Of a stretch of 64,000 nucleotides of DNA, positions 49,517 through 58,432 are shown one piece after another. Location: the NCBI RefSeq assembly GCF_003234185.1, contig NZ_QKSM01000003.1, positions 62,001 through 126,000 on the forward strand. The letters run 5' to 3'. Origin of the DNA: Curtobacterium sp. MCSS17_008 (lineage in GTDB: Bacteria; Actinomycetota; Actinomycetes; Actinomycetales; Microbacteriaceae). The notes beneath the pieces are model-generated. The model was given only the letters and a program-made list of their open reading frames with translations. It was not told where the DNA came from and made no database searches. Position numbers and translations under genes: made by a program. The stretch's first letter is position 1; each line of letters starts with the position of its first letter.

Positions 49517-50761
49517 GTGGCCCGCTCCGTTCCTCGCCGATCGTTCTTGTCGATGACAGCGGTTGCGGGCTTGACGCTGGTCAGCTCGGTCGCAGTCACC
49601 GGCTGCACGACGTTCCCGCGGGCGTTCAGGAGCTCGGGAACCCGGTGCGATCCCCGAACGGCAGCCGAGGTCGTCCCTGACGCCGGAGCGCTGTTCGGCG
49701 TGAACCTCGACTGGGGTCACCAGACACTTCAGGACTACGCGTCTCTGCTGGGCCGGAAGCCCGCTGTCGCGGTGGTGTTCGCCGACATCCCGCTCAACAC
49801 GCACGACCGCGAGGACGTGAACGCAGCCGCCGAGCAGGTGCGCGGTGAGGGTGGCACGCTGCTCCTCACCCTCGAGCCGCAGAAGGGCCTGGAACCCGTC
49901 ACTGACCGGGTTGCGGACGACATCGCCGCACTGGTGAACGGGATCCAGCAGAACGGTGTCCCGGTCATCGTGCGATTCGCACACGAGATGAACGGGTCCT
50001 GGTACCCCTGGGGGCAGCAGCCCAACGCGTACGTCGCCGCGTTCCGACGGGTCGCCGGCGCGCTGCGGAGTGGAGCGCCCGGTAGCGCGACGATGTGGGC
50101 ACCGAACGAGGGCGGCGGCTACCCCTTCGCGGGCGGCCCGTCGGCGGCGGTCGCTGGGACGCCTGCCTTCGACGTGCTGGACACGGACGGCGACGGAGTC
50201 CTCACGGCACGCGATGACCCGTACACGCCGTACTACCCCGGCGATGACGTCGTCGACTGGGTCGGCCTGTCCATCTACCTCTGGGGAGCCGCGGCACCCT
50301 GGGGAGCGAACGTCCTACCGGAGGAAGGCAAGTTCGCAGCGAAGCTCACCGGTACCTACAACGGCGCTGGCGGCGACGAGACCGCCGTACCGGACTTCTA
50401 CGACCTGTTCGGCGTGCGACGCAACAAGCCGGTCGCCATCCCCGAAACCGCTGCGCTCGTCGTTCCGCGCGGCGACGCCGACGGTGAACTCGCGATCAAG
50501 AAGGCATGGTGGTCGCAGGTCTTCTCCGCTGAGACCGCTGCTGCCTTCCCGAACGTACGGATGATCAACTGGTTCGAGTGGGACAAGTACGAAACCGAGG
50601 TCCACGAGCAGGTCGACTGGACCGTGACGAACGACCCGACCACACGTGACGCGTTCGTCGAAGCACTGCCCGGATGGCTGCACTTCGCGGCAGCCCCCGA
50701 GCACTGCCGAACGGCCGAATCGGGCGCTCGACCCGAAGGGACCGAGCGTCTCGACAGCTGA
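49517..50761 (+). CDS. Secreted GH26-type glycoside hydrolase lipoprotein
   Basis: 414 residues from GTG. Signal peptide with basic start (VARSVPRRSF), hydrophobic core and lipobox SVAVTGCTT. The barrel shows GH26 features: VIVRFAHEMNGSWYPWGQQ with the acid/base Glu, then RMINWFEWDKYETE with the probable nucleophile Glu. GH26 members are mostly beta-mannanases, some beta-glucanases. Codon use is less strict than in neighbours (more A/T at third positions), in line with an acquired gene. The longer frame from 49385 would place a Cys/Trp-rich repeat before the signal peptide and is less likely. Confidence 0.85.
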   Translation: MARSVPRRSFLSMTAVAGLTLVSSVAVTGCTTFPRAFRSSGTRCDPRTAAEVVPDAGALFGVNLDWGHQTLQDYASLLGRKPAVAVVFADIPLNTHDREDVNAAAEQVRGEGGTLLLTLEPQKGLEPVTDRVADDIAALVNGIQQNGVPVIVRFAHEMNGSWYPWGQQPNAYVAAFRRVAGALRSGAPGSATMWAPNEGGGYPFAGGPSAAVAGTPAFDVLDTDGDGVLTARDDPYTPYYPGDDVVDWVGLSIYLWGAAAPWGANVLPEEGKFAAKLTGTYNGAGGDETAVPDFYDLFGVRRNKPVAIPETAALVVPRGDADGELAIKKAWWSQVFSAETAAAFPNVRMINWFEWDKYETEVHEQVDWTVTNDPTTRDAFVEALPGWLHFAAAPEHCRTAESGARPEGTERLDS

Positions 50762-50780
50762 TCGCCCTACGGACGATTCA

Positions 50781-51221
50781 TCAGACCTGTTCGGCGCTGT
50801 GATCGAAGGCAAGTGGCAGCAGGTCGCTTGCTGTCACACTCACGAGGCAGTCAGGTCCGGGCAGAATGACGCGGACATGCGGGTGGTAGTCCGCGAGGAC
50901 TTGGCGGTCGCGGCCACACGGGCTCTTGACACCCCGGCCGTGGTTGCCCACGGCGACCACGTGAGTCAGTTCAGTGGCGCCGCCGGCGCGGGCTGCTCCG
51001 AGCGCCACGAGTTCGGCACAGGGTCCGCCCGTGAAGTGGTAGACGTTCACGCCGGTGAAGATCTGGCCGTCTGCGGCGCGAACTGCTGCACCCATGGTGT
51101 GCACACCGTCCTCATCTGGGCCGGCATCAGTGACGGCATCGATGGTCGAACGAGCCGCCTCGACAAGGGCATGGTCCTCTTCTGTGAGGACGGCGGCGGA
51201 GGGCGGAAGGGCACCGAACAT
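50781..51221 (-). CDS. Cytidine-deaminase-like protein with altered zinc site
   Basis: 146 residues. The first half of the deaminase zinc motif is intact (GGPCAELVALGAARAG: Cys68, Glu70), and VHTMGAAVRAADGQIFTGVN resembles the blasticidin-S deaminase branch. The second half reads KSPCGRDRQVL: Cys102 is kept, but the position of the last Cys of PCxxC is Asp105. It may use Asp as ligand or have changed substrate. Convergent with the GH26 gene, 19 nt apart. Leaderless -10 TAGTGT at 6 nt supports the start. Confidence 0.8.
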   Translation of the reverse strand: MFGALPPSAAVLTEEDHALVEAARSTIDAVTDAGPDEDGVHTMGAAVRAADGQIFTGVNVYHFTGGPCAELVALGAARAGGATELTHVVAVGNHGRGVKSPCGRDRQVLADYHPHVRVILPGPDCLVSVTASDLLPLAFDHSAEQV

Positions 51222-51227
51222 GCTCCG

Positions 51228-51233
51228 ACACTA
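51228..51233 (-). promoter_or_regulatory. -10 box of a leaderless promoter for the deaminase-like gene
   Basis: TAGTGT on the minus strand ends 6 nt before the ATG at 51221. Confidence 0.5.
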
Positions 51234-51462
51234 GGGCGCGCAGAGCGTTCTGGAAGGGGATCGGCTACCGGGCGCGGCCCGAAAAGTGCATGCCAGCGGG
51301 CGCCGACGTCAGAGACGCCCGCGCCATCTCGAGCTCATCCCCAGGCGAGATCAAGGAAGCCGTGGTGCAAGCGACCCGAGACGGTACAGGCATGGCCACC
51401 GTCACCGTGGTGGCGAACCGGACGCTGGACGCGCTGGTCACACCAGGCATCCCGTTGGACGA

Positions 51463-52308
51463 TCACGTGCGCGGGCCGAGTGCAAGGTTTGGTGCGCTGG
51501 CATCCCATGTCGAGAGCAGATGGAGCTTGTCGGCGCTGTCGCTGTGCTCGTCAGGGTAGTAGATCACAAGGATGACCTCGCCCACGGGCAGCTTCTCGCG
51601 ATGCAGGTCGAGCGGGCCGACCCTGGGATGATCGACCGTCACGCTGCCGCCGTCCAGTGCCCGGACATCATGCCGGGCCCAGAGGGTGCGGAAGCGGGCG
51701 CTGGCCAGGGAGAGCTCCCCGACCAGTTCGACCGCGCGGGGATCGCTCTCGTCGTGGCCCAGGGTCTTCCGGGCGGCGCCGACGAACGACGCCACCGCGC
51801 CCTCCCAGTCACGGTGGAACCCACGCTCCGCTGGGTCGAGCAGCAGGGACCGCAAGCGGTTCTCCCCGGGGACGAGCCGCGGAGACAATGACACCGCCGC
51901 CTTGTTCGAGGCGAGGACGTCGAAGTAGCGTCCCTCGACGAACGCGGGCACGTCGAGGGCGGCGAGCAGGTGCTGCAGTCGTGCCGGGACCCGCTCCACG
52001 GGCCGAGCGCGTCTCACGCGCGGCCGTGGCGTCGCGAGGTCCCAGAGCCAGGCCGTCTCGACGTCGTCCAACTGCAGCACACGGGCGAGCGCCTCGAGCA
52101 CTTGCAGGGAGGGGTTGCTGTCGCGGCCGCGTTCGAGCCTCAGGTAGTAGTCGGCACTGATGCCCGCGAGGAGGGCGACCTCCTCGCGGCGCAGGCCCGG
52201 CACCCGTCGACGTGTCCCTGCGGGCAGGCCCACGTGCTCGGGAGAGACCAGGCCGCGCCGGGCCTGCAGGTACTCACCGAGCGCGTTCGTCCGTGCGGCA
52301 GCGTCCAT
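51463..52308 (-). CDS. XRE-family regulator with MmyB-like ligand-binding domain
   Basis: 281 residues. Helix-turn-helix near 35-90 (GLRREEVALLAGISADYYLR, LERGRDSNPSLQVLEALARV). The C-terminal half (PAFVEGRYFDVLASNKAAVS, VDHPRVGPLDLHREKLPV) is the MmyB/PAS-like ligand-binding domain. Such regulators often lie divergent from the oxidoreductase they control, as here with the SDR gene 131 nt away. The ATG at 52308 is supported by TATCGT 7 nt upstream; an in-frame ATG at 52326 would cover that box. Confidence 0.9.
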   Translation of the reverse strand: MDAAARTNALGEYLQARRGLVSPEHVGLPAGTRRRVPGLRREEVALLAGISADYYLRLERGRDSNPSLQVLEALARVLQLDDVETAWLWDLATPRPRVRRARPVERVPARLQHLLAALDVPAFVEGRYFDVLASNKAAVSLSPRLVPGENRLRSLLLDPAERGFHRDWEGAVASFVGAARKTLGHDESDPRAVELVGELSLASARFRTLWARHDVRALDGGSVTVDHPRVGPLDLHREKLPVGEVILVIYYPDEHSDSADKLHLLSTWDASAPNLALGPRT

Positions 52309-52315
52309 GGTCGTG

Positions 52316-52321
52316 ACGATA
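52316..52321 (-). promoter_or_regulatory. -10 box of a leaderless promoter for the XRE regulator
   Basis: TATCGT on the minus strand ends 7 nt before the chosen ATG. Confidence 0.5.
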
Positions 52322-52439
52322 CCCATCAGGCGGTGCCGGAGCAGGGGTCCTGTCACTCCCTGGATCACCCGGGGCCTCGCTGCCCGCGGCGCGCGGGGCG
52401 AGCATCGCCCTGCACCCGTTCCCATCAGGAAGAGACACC

Positions 52440-53180
52440 ATGGACATCATCGACCGCGCCGTCCTCGTCATCGGCGGCACCTCCGGCATCGGCCTTGGCC
52501 TCGCACGCCGCTTCGCCGCTTCCGGCAGCACCGTCGTCGTCGCCGGACGCGACACCAGCAAGGTCGACGACCTCGAGACCGTTCGCATCGACGTCACCGA
52601 TGCCGACTCCGTGACCCGCGCCAGGGACGAGGTCCTGGAGGCGCATCCCGACCTCGACATGGTGGTCACGATGTCGGGGGTCATGCTCATGGAAGACCTG
52701 CGCGACCCTTCCCACTTCGCCGCCGCAGAGACGACCATAGCCGTGAACCTGCTCGGCACGATCCGTGCCGTGGACGCCTTCACGCCTCATCTGGTCCGTC
52801 GCGGAGGCGGGGACGTCGTCACGGTGTCGTCGGGCATCGCGTTCGTCCCGTTCCCACTGATGCCCTCCTACGGAGCGTCGAAGGCGGGCGTCCACGCCTA
52901 CACCGAGGCTCTGCGGGCTCAGCTCGCCGGCACAGGCGTCCACGTGACCGAGCTCGTCCCGCCGGCCGTCGCGACGGCTGGCCAGGAGAAGATCAACCCG
53001 GCAGCCCTGCCCCTCGAGACGTACCTCGACGAGGTCGTCGCCCTGTTGACCCAGGAGCCGGCCCCCGGCGAGGTCGTCGTGCAGGCCGCGCAGCGACTGC
53101 GCTGGGCCGAGCGGGACGGCACCTACGCCGAGCTCCTCGCAGCCCGTTCGTTGGCGCTCGACACGCTCCCGGGCCGTTGA
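52440..53180 (+). CDS. Short-chain dehydrogenase/reductase
   Basis: 246 residues, classical SDR. Cofactor motif VIGGTSGIGLGLARRF, catalytic Ser in VTVSSGIAFVP, Tyr-x3-Lys in SYGASKAGVHAYTE. Arg at the end of strand 2 (VVVAGRDTSK) suggests NADP(H). The family relatives are DltE-like. CAGGAAGAGA precedes the ATG. The divergent XRE gene is the likely regulator. Substrate unknown. Confidence 0.9.
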   Translation: MDIIDRAVLVIGGTSGIGLGLARRFAASGSTVVVAGRDTSKVDDLETVRIDVTDADSVTRARDEVLEAHPDLDMVVTMSGVMLMEDLRDPSHFAAAETTIAVNLLGTIRAVDAFTPHLVRRGGGDVVTVSSGIAFVPFPLMPSYGASKAGVHAYTEALRAQLAGTGVHVTELVPPAVATAGQEKINPAALPLETYLDEVVALLTQEPAPGEVVVQAAQRLRWAERDGTYAELLAARSLALDTLPGR

Positions 53181-53462
53181 CCCGATGGCCTCGACGTGCA
53201 CCGGACCAGGTCCGGCTTTGCTCCGGTCCGCCTTGAGCGTCGACGGCGCCGCTCGGCTGGCGGCCCGTGCAGGGGCCGGCCCCGACCGCACGGACCGCAT
53301 CCAGGGCCGGTGACCGATGCCCCACCTGGGACCCGAGCTCGAGCCTTTCGACGGCGAGAGGCCGACCGGGGTGGTGCAGCGCGGAGGTGCGTGGTCACCT
53401 TCCCGAGGATGCGCGCGAGATGTTCGGCGTCGAACTCGAATCACTTAGAGAGGAACGAGATC

Positions 53463-54392
53463 ATGAAGGCAGTGCAGTTCTCCGAGGTCGGCGGGCCCGA
53501 GGTCCTCGAGGTCGTGGACCTCGATCGGCCCGAGCCGGGCGCGGGACAGGTGCGGATCCGCGTGGCCGCATCGGCGTTCAATGCAGCGGACGCCGGGATG
53601 CGGGCAGGTTTCCTGCCGATCCCCATCGAGCTGCCCCACGTGCCCGGATACGACGTGTCGGGCACCATCGACGCCATCGGCGACGACGTGACGGCAGCCA
53701 TGGTGGGTGACGAGGTGATCGCGTTCCTCCCCATGGAACGCGACGGAGGTGCCGCGGAGTTCGTCCTCGCTCCCGCCGAGGCCGTGGTTGCGGCACCGGC
53801 GAGCATCCCGCTCGCGGACGCGGCGGGACTCCCGTCCGTCGCCCTGACCGCATGGCAGGCCCTCTTCGATGACGGCGAGCTCCAACAGGGCGAGCGGGTC
53901 CTCATCGTCGGCGCCGGTGGTGTCGTCGGCAAGTACGCCATCCAGCTCGCCAAGCGGGCGGGCATCGAGGTCGTCGCCACGGCGAGCCCGCGCAGCATCG
54001 AGGCCGTCCGTGCTGCCGGAGCAGACCAGATCATCGATCACACGACGACCGACCTGCTCGGCGCGGTCGACAGGCAGGTGGACGTGCTGCTCAACCTCGC
54101 GCCGATCGAACCGGACCTGTTCGGGGCTTACGTGCAGACCGTCCGCGACGGCGGCATCGTCGTCAGCACCACGGCGTTCATGGCCACCCCGAGTGACGCC
54201 GCACGCGGCGTCCGGGCAGCGACGGTGTTCGTCCTCCCCCACCGGGACCGACTCACCGAACTCGTCTCACTCGTGGAGACCGGAGCTCTCACGGTGGAGG
54301 TGACCCGGCGTATCCCCCTGGAGGAGCTCCCCGCATTACACGCCGAGGCCGCCGAGGGCCGCGTCGCCGGCAAGGTCATCGTCCTTCCCTGA
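53463..54392 (+). CDS. Zinc-independent quinone-reductase-like MDR oxidoreductase
   Basis: 309 residues. MKAVQFSEVGGPEVLEVVDL opens the QOR-type GroES half, and VLIVGAGGVVGKYAIQLAKR is the NADPH site. No structural zinc cysteines. Similar to other NADP-dependent alcohol/quinone oxidoreductases that act on small carbonyls or quinones. It follows the SDR gene by 282 nt on the same strand, so a joint transcript is possible but not shown. AGAGGAACGAG lies upstream of the ATG. Confidence 0.9.
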   Translation: MKAVQFSEVGGPEVLEVVDLDRPEPGAGQVRIRVAASAFNAADAGMRAGFLPIPIELPHVPGYDVSGTIDAIGDDVTAAMVGDEVIAFLPMERDGGAAEFVLAPAEAVVAAPASIPLADAAGLPSVALTAWQALFDDGELQQGERVLIVGAGGVVGKYAIQLAKRAGIEVVATASPRSIEAVRAAGADQIIDHTTTDLLGAVDRQVDVLLNLAPIEPDLFGAYVQTVRDGGIVVSTTAFMATPSDAARGVRAATVFVLPHRDRLTELVSLVETGALTVEVTRRIPLEELPALHAEAAEGRVAGKVIVLP

Positions 54393-54582
54393 TCCCCGCT
54401 CGCGGACCCGAACTCGCTACGCCGGTGGCCCACTGCGGCGCACGACGCGCCGGACCACCGGCGACCGACGGCGCAGCGTGAACGGATCGTCGACCTCAAC
54501 CTTGTGGTCGAGGTGCAGGAGCCGGGCACGATCTGTCGTTGGACCGACGAGGAACGAGCTCGACAAGTGAGAGGAGGATCAC
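54393..54582. other. Intergenic stretch with no confident gene
   Basis: 190 nt after the quinone-reductase-like gene. One plus-strand frame has a short coding-like run (VEVQEPGTICRWTDEERARQ) that continues without start or family match. I see no promoter or palindrome here. Confidence 0.3.
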
Positions 54583-54873
54583 ATGCCTCGCAGCACCGCT
54601 ACCGCCGCCTTCGAGCGTTGCCTGGACGAGGTGCGCGCAATCATCGACGACCACCGCCAGTCCTGGCGCATGCTGACGGGATTTCCCGGATTGGCTCGGC
54701 TGAACCGTCAGCGACTCCGCCTCGAACAACGAGTCGGTGGTAGCGGTTGTGATCGTGCGTGGCCGTGCGGTCACTTGCTGTCGGCGCGTCCGATCAGGTC
54801 TCCGCTGTTGCCGAACACCTCGCGGGCAGCGGACCATGTGTTCTCGTCGAGGTGCAGGGCGCTCCGGAGGTAA
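54583..54873 (+). pseudogene. Possible truncated gene (96-aa frame running into the opposite gene)
   Basis: The ATG has an excellent site, AGAGGAGG at 5-nt spacing. The first 55 residues (ATAAFERCLDEVRAIIDDHR, QSWRMLTGFPGLARLNR) look like a helical protein, but the frame then runs antisense into the hydrolase gene and turns Arg/Pro-rich. I read it as a gene cut at its 3' end by rearrangement. It could also be a real small protein. Confidence 0.35.
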
Positions 54874-55715
54874 GCGGTGCTCATCCGCTGGATGACGGCG
54901 ACCCGCTCGGGGTTCTCGTCGGTGGTCTCGGCAACTTCATAGCCGACGATCCCACCCAAGCCGTGCTCGGCACCGTAGAAGGTCAGGAGATCGGTGGCGC
55001 CGGGGCTGTGCGTGTAGGCGTCGGTGAACCAGTCTGGTCCGCGGCTCGACATCTTCGACTGGTCGTGGTCGCCGGCGACGACGAGCGTCGGGGTGGTGAG
55101 CTCGTGGAACGAGGGACGCATGAAGGGGAAGTTTGCCTGCGCGAACGGGTGCAGGTCGTCGCCACCGAGGCCGGTGGCGGCGAAGAGGATGCCCGCGGCG
55201 ACACGACTGTCAGACATGTCGCCTCCCACCTGACCTTCCTCATCGACGATGCGTGCGCCGAGGAGTGCTTGCGCCGTCTGGCCGCCCCAGGAGTGACCCG
55301 TCACGGCGATCCGCTCGCGGTCGACACGGCCGGCAAGACCGGGGACGGCAGTTTCGATGGCCTCGAGCTGCTCGATGATGCGAGTCAGGTCCCTGATGCG
55401 CTCGGTCCAGATCGAGGGAAAGACCGGATGATCGAACCCGAACCCGTTCCTCCTTGAGTCCAGGTGCGTGGGCTGGATGACGACAAAGCCGCGGGACGCC
55501 CAGAACGCAGTCAGGGGCGCGTATCCGTCGAGGTTCCAACCGTTCCCGTGCGAGAACACGATGACCGGCAGGCCTCTTCCCGTGGCGGGTGCCGACACGC
55601 GGACCTCGAGTGGAACGGGCCGGTCCGGCGCTGACAGGGACACGGGAGCGACGGAGACGACCGGGCGTCCGGCGCCGGTGATCTCGTCCAGTGCGGTGAT
55701 GAGTGATGACGACAT
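54771..55715 (-). CDS. Alpha/beta hydrolase (chlorophyllase/dienelactone-hydrolase-like)
   Basis: 314 residues. Oxyanion stretch LPVIVFSHGNGWNLDGYAPL, nucleophile elbow AVTGHSWGGQTAQAL with Ser, acid in LVVAGDHDQSKM and a His in YGAEHGLGG. Cytoplasmic, no signal. Esterase or lipase-like activity is likely; substrate unknown. The start ATG at 55715 has GGAAGG upstream. A TetR gene is divergent, with an inverted repeat between. Confidence 0.87.
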   Translation of the reverse strand: MSSSLITALDEITGAGRPVVSVAPVSLSAPDRPVPLEVRVSAPATGRGLPVIVFSHGNGWNLDGYAPLTAFWASRGFVVIQPTHLDSRRNGFGFDHPVFPSIWTERIRDLTRIIEQLEAIETAVPGLAGRVDRERIAVTGHSWGGQTAQALLGARIVDEEGQVGGDMSDSRVAAGILFAATGLGGDDLHPFAQANFPFMRPSFHELTTPTLVVAGDHDQSKMSSRGPDWFTDAYTHSPGATDLLTFYGAEHGLGGIVGYEVAETTDENPERVAVIQRMSTAYLRSALHLDENTWSAAREVFGNSGDLIGRADSK

Positions 55716-55770
55716 GGAAATTGCCTTCCCGAGGAGGATTCGCGCTCTGCGATACTGGTTATCGGAGCGT

Positions 55771-55792
55771 TGTTCCGCAAGATTACGGAACA
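55771..55792. promoter_or_regulatory. Putative operator of the divergent TetR gene
   Basis: TGTTCCG (55771-55777) and CGGAACA (55786-55792) are 7-bp inverted arms separated by 8 nt. It lies in the 123-nt region between the hydrolase and the TetR gene. A third GGTTCCG follows at 55794-55800. Confidence 0.6.
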
Positions 55793-55838
55793 CGGTTCCG
55801 CTGAGCAAGCGGGAGCGCGACCTGGCGAGGAGGGCCTC

Positions 55839-56465
55839 ATGGCCACAATGCAAGACGACAACGAGGCGGTCGTGGCGTCGAGACCGGTCGGCCGGCCCCG
55901 CCGGAGCCAGCAAGCTCTCCTTGATTCGGCCGCCGCGGTGTTCCTCGAGTCCGGAGTGAACGCTCCGGTGCGCGAGATCGCGGCGAAGGCCGGAGTGGGG
56001 GTAGGGACCATCTACCGGCACTTCCCGACGCGGCCAACCCTGGTCGTCGCCGTCTACCGACACCAGGTCGAAGCCTGCGCCGAAGCCGGGCCGCGGCTCC
56101 TTGCCGAGAGCGCGACCCCGGAAGAAGCACTGCGAGAGTGGGTGGCGCTGTTCGTGGACTTTCTTGTGACGAAGCACGGCCTCGCCAGCGCCCTTCACGG
56201 CGACGATGCCGGAGCAGACGCCCTGCACGCATACTTCGTGGACCGCCTCGTACCGGTCTGCACCTCGCTCTTGGAGGCCGCTCGCGCTCGGCCGGATGCT
56301 CCCGGACAAGAAGCAGCTCTCAGCGGGTACAGCCTTCTGAAGGGCGTCGGGAACCTGTGCGTCGGCGCCGCGACCGATCCACAGTACGACGTTGATCGAC
56401 TCGTGCAGGCCCTCGTGTCCGGCGCGCTCACCACTGACCGCCCCCTGCTTGGAAGCCCGGGGTAG
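55839..56465 (+). CDS. TetR/AcrR family regulator
   Basis: 208 residues. DNA-binding part: QALLDSAAAVFLESGVNAPV, REIAAKAGVGVGTIYRHFPT. The C-terminal half resembles the SbtR-like TetR C-terminal domain (REWVALFVDFLVTKHGLASA). GGAGGG lies before the ATG. It probably represses the divergent hydrolase gene and itself through the repeat at 55771. Confidence 0.9.
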   Translation: MATMQDDNEAVVASRPVGRPRRSQQALLDSAAAVFLESGVNAPVREIAAKAGVGVGTIYRHFPTRPTLVVAVYRHQVEACAEAGPRLLAESATPEEALREWVALFVDFLVTKHGLASALHGDDAGADALHAYFVDRLVPVCTSLLEAARARPDAPGQEAALSGYSLLKGVGNLCVGAATDPQYDVDRLVQALVSGALTTDRPLLGSPG

Positions 56466-56886
56466 CCGCTCGGCTGTCGAGACGGATGGTGTCCTTCGTG
56501 CGGGCTGCCAGGACGGCTCGGGTGGCCAGGCACCACTGCCGCCCCGCGATGAGCGGGCCACCTTCACGACGAGAGTGACGCAGGCGTTGTGCGTGCCCGT
56601 GCATCGCAGGAGGGTACGCGGATACAGCCGTCTCGATGGCCGATCGGTCAGCGGACACTTGGACCGGTTTTTGCAACGCGTTGTGGTGGGCAAGAGGAGG
56701 ACGGGGTCGATACCGAGTGCGGCGCCTGTCAGCGTTACGGTCGACAGCGTGACGGCTGTCAGTGCGCAGTCGCTCCCGGGGATCGTCACGGGTCGTCCAC
56801 GGGGCCGGAGTGCGTGCAGTCAGTACCGAGCGGCCAGCGCGACGGGGAGACGCTGACCTCGACCTCCTCATCGGAGCGGGCCGCGA
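56466..56886 (-). other. Stretch without a confident gene; possible minus-strand remnant
   Basis: About 420 nt of mixed character. On the minus strand, from roughly 56680 to 56470, one frame has coding-like third positions (VQVSADRSAIETAVSAYPPA, PLIAGRQWCLATRAVLAART) but no start and no family I know. CAACGCGTTG at 56674-56683 is a short palindrome. I read it as decayed DNA at the right edge of the accessory region. Confidence 0.3.
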
Positions 56887-57708
56887 TCAGGCGTACCGGC
56901 GGGCCGTCCGCAGCGCATGGTCGGTGTAGGACCCGCCGAACAGGAACACGTGCAGCAGCAGCGGCGCGAGCTGGTGGAGCTCGACGCGCTCCTGCCAGCC
57001 GTCGGCCAGCCGGGACTCGGCGTCGTACGCGTCGAGGACGGTCTCGAGTCGCGGGAGCCCGAACAGTGCCAGCAGCGCGAGGTCCGTCTCCGCGTGTCCA
57101 CCGTGCGGGGTGGCGTCGATGAGGACGGCGCCGGTCGGCTCCGACGCGTCGGTCGGCCAGAGCACGTTCCCGGCCCACAGGTCACCGTGGATGCGGGCGG
57201 GACCGTCCCCGACGAGCCGCGGTTGCGGCGAGCCGAGCGTGCCGTCCTCGAGACGGTCCGCCACGCGGTCGAACACGGCGGCCTCGGCCGCGTCGAACCC
57301 GCCGGCGTCGACGATGCGACGGACGAAGTCGCGGATCCGGTACTCGGCGAAGAACGCACCCCAGGTCGCGGGAGCGTCTGCAGCAGCGGTGAAGGGTGTC
57401 CGCGAGCGGCCCATCCGCAGCGCCCCGCTCGACGGGAAGCCCGGCGACGGGGCGCCCCAGTGCGGCGCACCGGCCGCGTGCGTGCGCGCCAACGAGCGGC
57501 CGAAGCGCTCGGCCTGCGCCCGGGAGGGGCTGCCGTCGGTGATCCGCTCGAGGTGGAGCACGTTCGGCTGCGGGTGGTCGAGGACGCGGGCGATCCGGGT
57601 GCCGCCGGTGTCCTCGGCCTCGGCGAGCCAGGCGAGGCCGGCTGCCTCGGCGGTGGCCTCGTCGGGGTCGCGGAAGGTCTTCACGTGGGTGGCGGACACG
57701 TCTTCCAT
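56887..57708 (-). CDS. Fructosamine kinase family protein
   Basis: 273 residues, kinase-like fold related to aminoglycoside phosphotransferases. VLHLERITDGSPSRAQAERF, then catalytic ARIHGDLWAGNVLWPTDA (HGDLWxGN) and VLIDATPHGGHAETDLALL (the D-P-A-x-x-G-H-R/E-like Mg site, here DATPHGGHAE). These enzymes phosphorylate ketoamine adducts on sugars or proteins to promote repair. Start ATG at 57708; no clear ribosome binding site. Monocistronic. Confidence 0.9.
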   Translation of the reverse strand: MEDVSATHVKTFRDPDEATAEAAGLAWLAEAEDTGGTRIARVLDHPQPNVLHLERITDGSPSRAQAERFGRSLARTHAAGAPHWGAPSPGFPSSGALRMGRSRTPFTAAADAPATWGAFFAEYRIRDFVRRIVDAGGFDAAEAAVFDRVADRLEDGTLGSPQPRLVGDGPARIHGDLWAGNVLWPTDASEPTGAVLIDATPHGGHAETDLALLALFGLPRLETVLDAYDAESRLADGWQERVELHQLAPLLLHVFLFGGSYTDHALRTARRYA

Positions 57709-57733
57709 CCTGCCGACGGCGCCCGTCGCGCGT

Positions 57734-58432
57734 TCAGGCTCCGCGGCGGGCGGCGTGCACGACCAGGGCGAGCTGCACGCGGTTGTCGACGCCGAACTTC
57801 TCGTACACGTGGCCGACGTGCGTCTTCACGGTGGCGAGGCTCACGAACAGGTCGCTGGCGATCTGGGCGTTCGACGCTCCCGCCGCGACCGCGAGCGCGA
57901 CCTCGGTCTCCCGCTCGGTCAGGGTGGCCAGGAGCGCGCGCTCGGCGCCCCCGTCGGCCGCGGCGGCGGCGATCGCGGTGGTCCCGTGGTCCGACCCGGG
58001 CGTCGCGCTCGCCGCGAAGGCGATGACGCGGTCGAGCACGGAGGGCGACAGGATCGACCGTCCGGCGGCCACGGTGCGGATCGCCTCGACGAGCTCGTGC
58101 GGCGGCGTGTCCTTGAGCAGGAACCCCCGGGCGCCGCGCTGCAGGGCACCGAGCACCAGGTCGTCGTCCTGGAACGTCGTCAGCACGAGCACGGCGAGTT
58201 CCGGTTGCTTGCGGAGTTCCCGTTCGGTGGCCACCAGGCCGTCGCAGCGCGGCATGCGGATGTCCATGAGCACGACGTCCGGTGCGGTCGAGGCGATGAC
58301 GCCCTCGGCCGCGAGCCCGTCCCCCGCCTCGCCGACGACCTCGATGCCGTCGTCACCACTCAGGAGCAGCCTGAGCCCGGCGCGGACGAGGTGGTCGTCG
58401 TCGACCAGGACGACACGGATCGGTGCGGTCAC
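57734..58432 (-). CDS. NarL/LuxR-type response regulator
   Basis: 232 residues. Receiver domain with acidic pair (VVLVDDDHLVRAG), phospho-Asp in DVVLMDIRMPRCDG, Thr in VLVLTTFQDDDLV and Lys in GFLLKDTPP. LuxR-type helix-turn-helix at the C-terminus (LTERETEVALAVAAGASNAQ, LFVSLATVKTHVGHVYEKFG). The GTG at 58432 overlaps the kinase stop (GTGA) and is preferred to an earlier GTG at 58441. Confidence 0.93.
   Translation of the reverse strand: MTAPIRVVLVDDDHLVRAGLRLLLSGDDGIEVVGEAGDGLAAEGVIASTAPDVVLMDIRMPRCDGLVATERELRKQPELAVLVLTTFQDDDLVLGALQRGARGFLLKDTPPHELVEAIRTVAAGRSILSPSVLDRVIAFAASATPGSDHGTTAIAAAAADGGAERALLATLTERETEVALAVAAGASNAQIASDLFVSLATVKTHVGHVYEKFGVDNRVQLALVVHAARRGA

Noticed and set aside
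51290..51462. Short plus-strand frame between the deaminase-like and XRE genes
   Set aside because: A few coding-like residues (GTGMATVTVVANRTLDALV), but no ribosome binding site, and the frame runs antisense into the XRE gene. It could be a remnant, not a supported gene.
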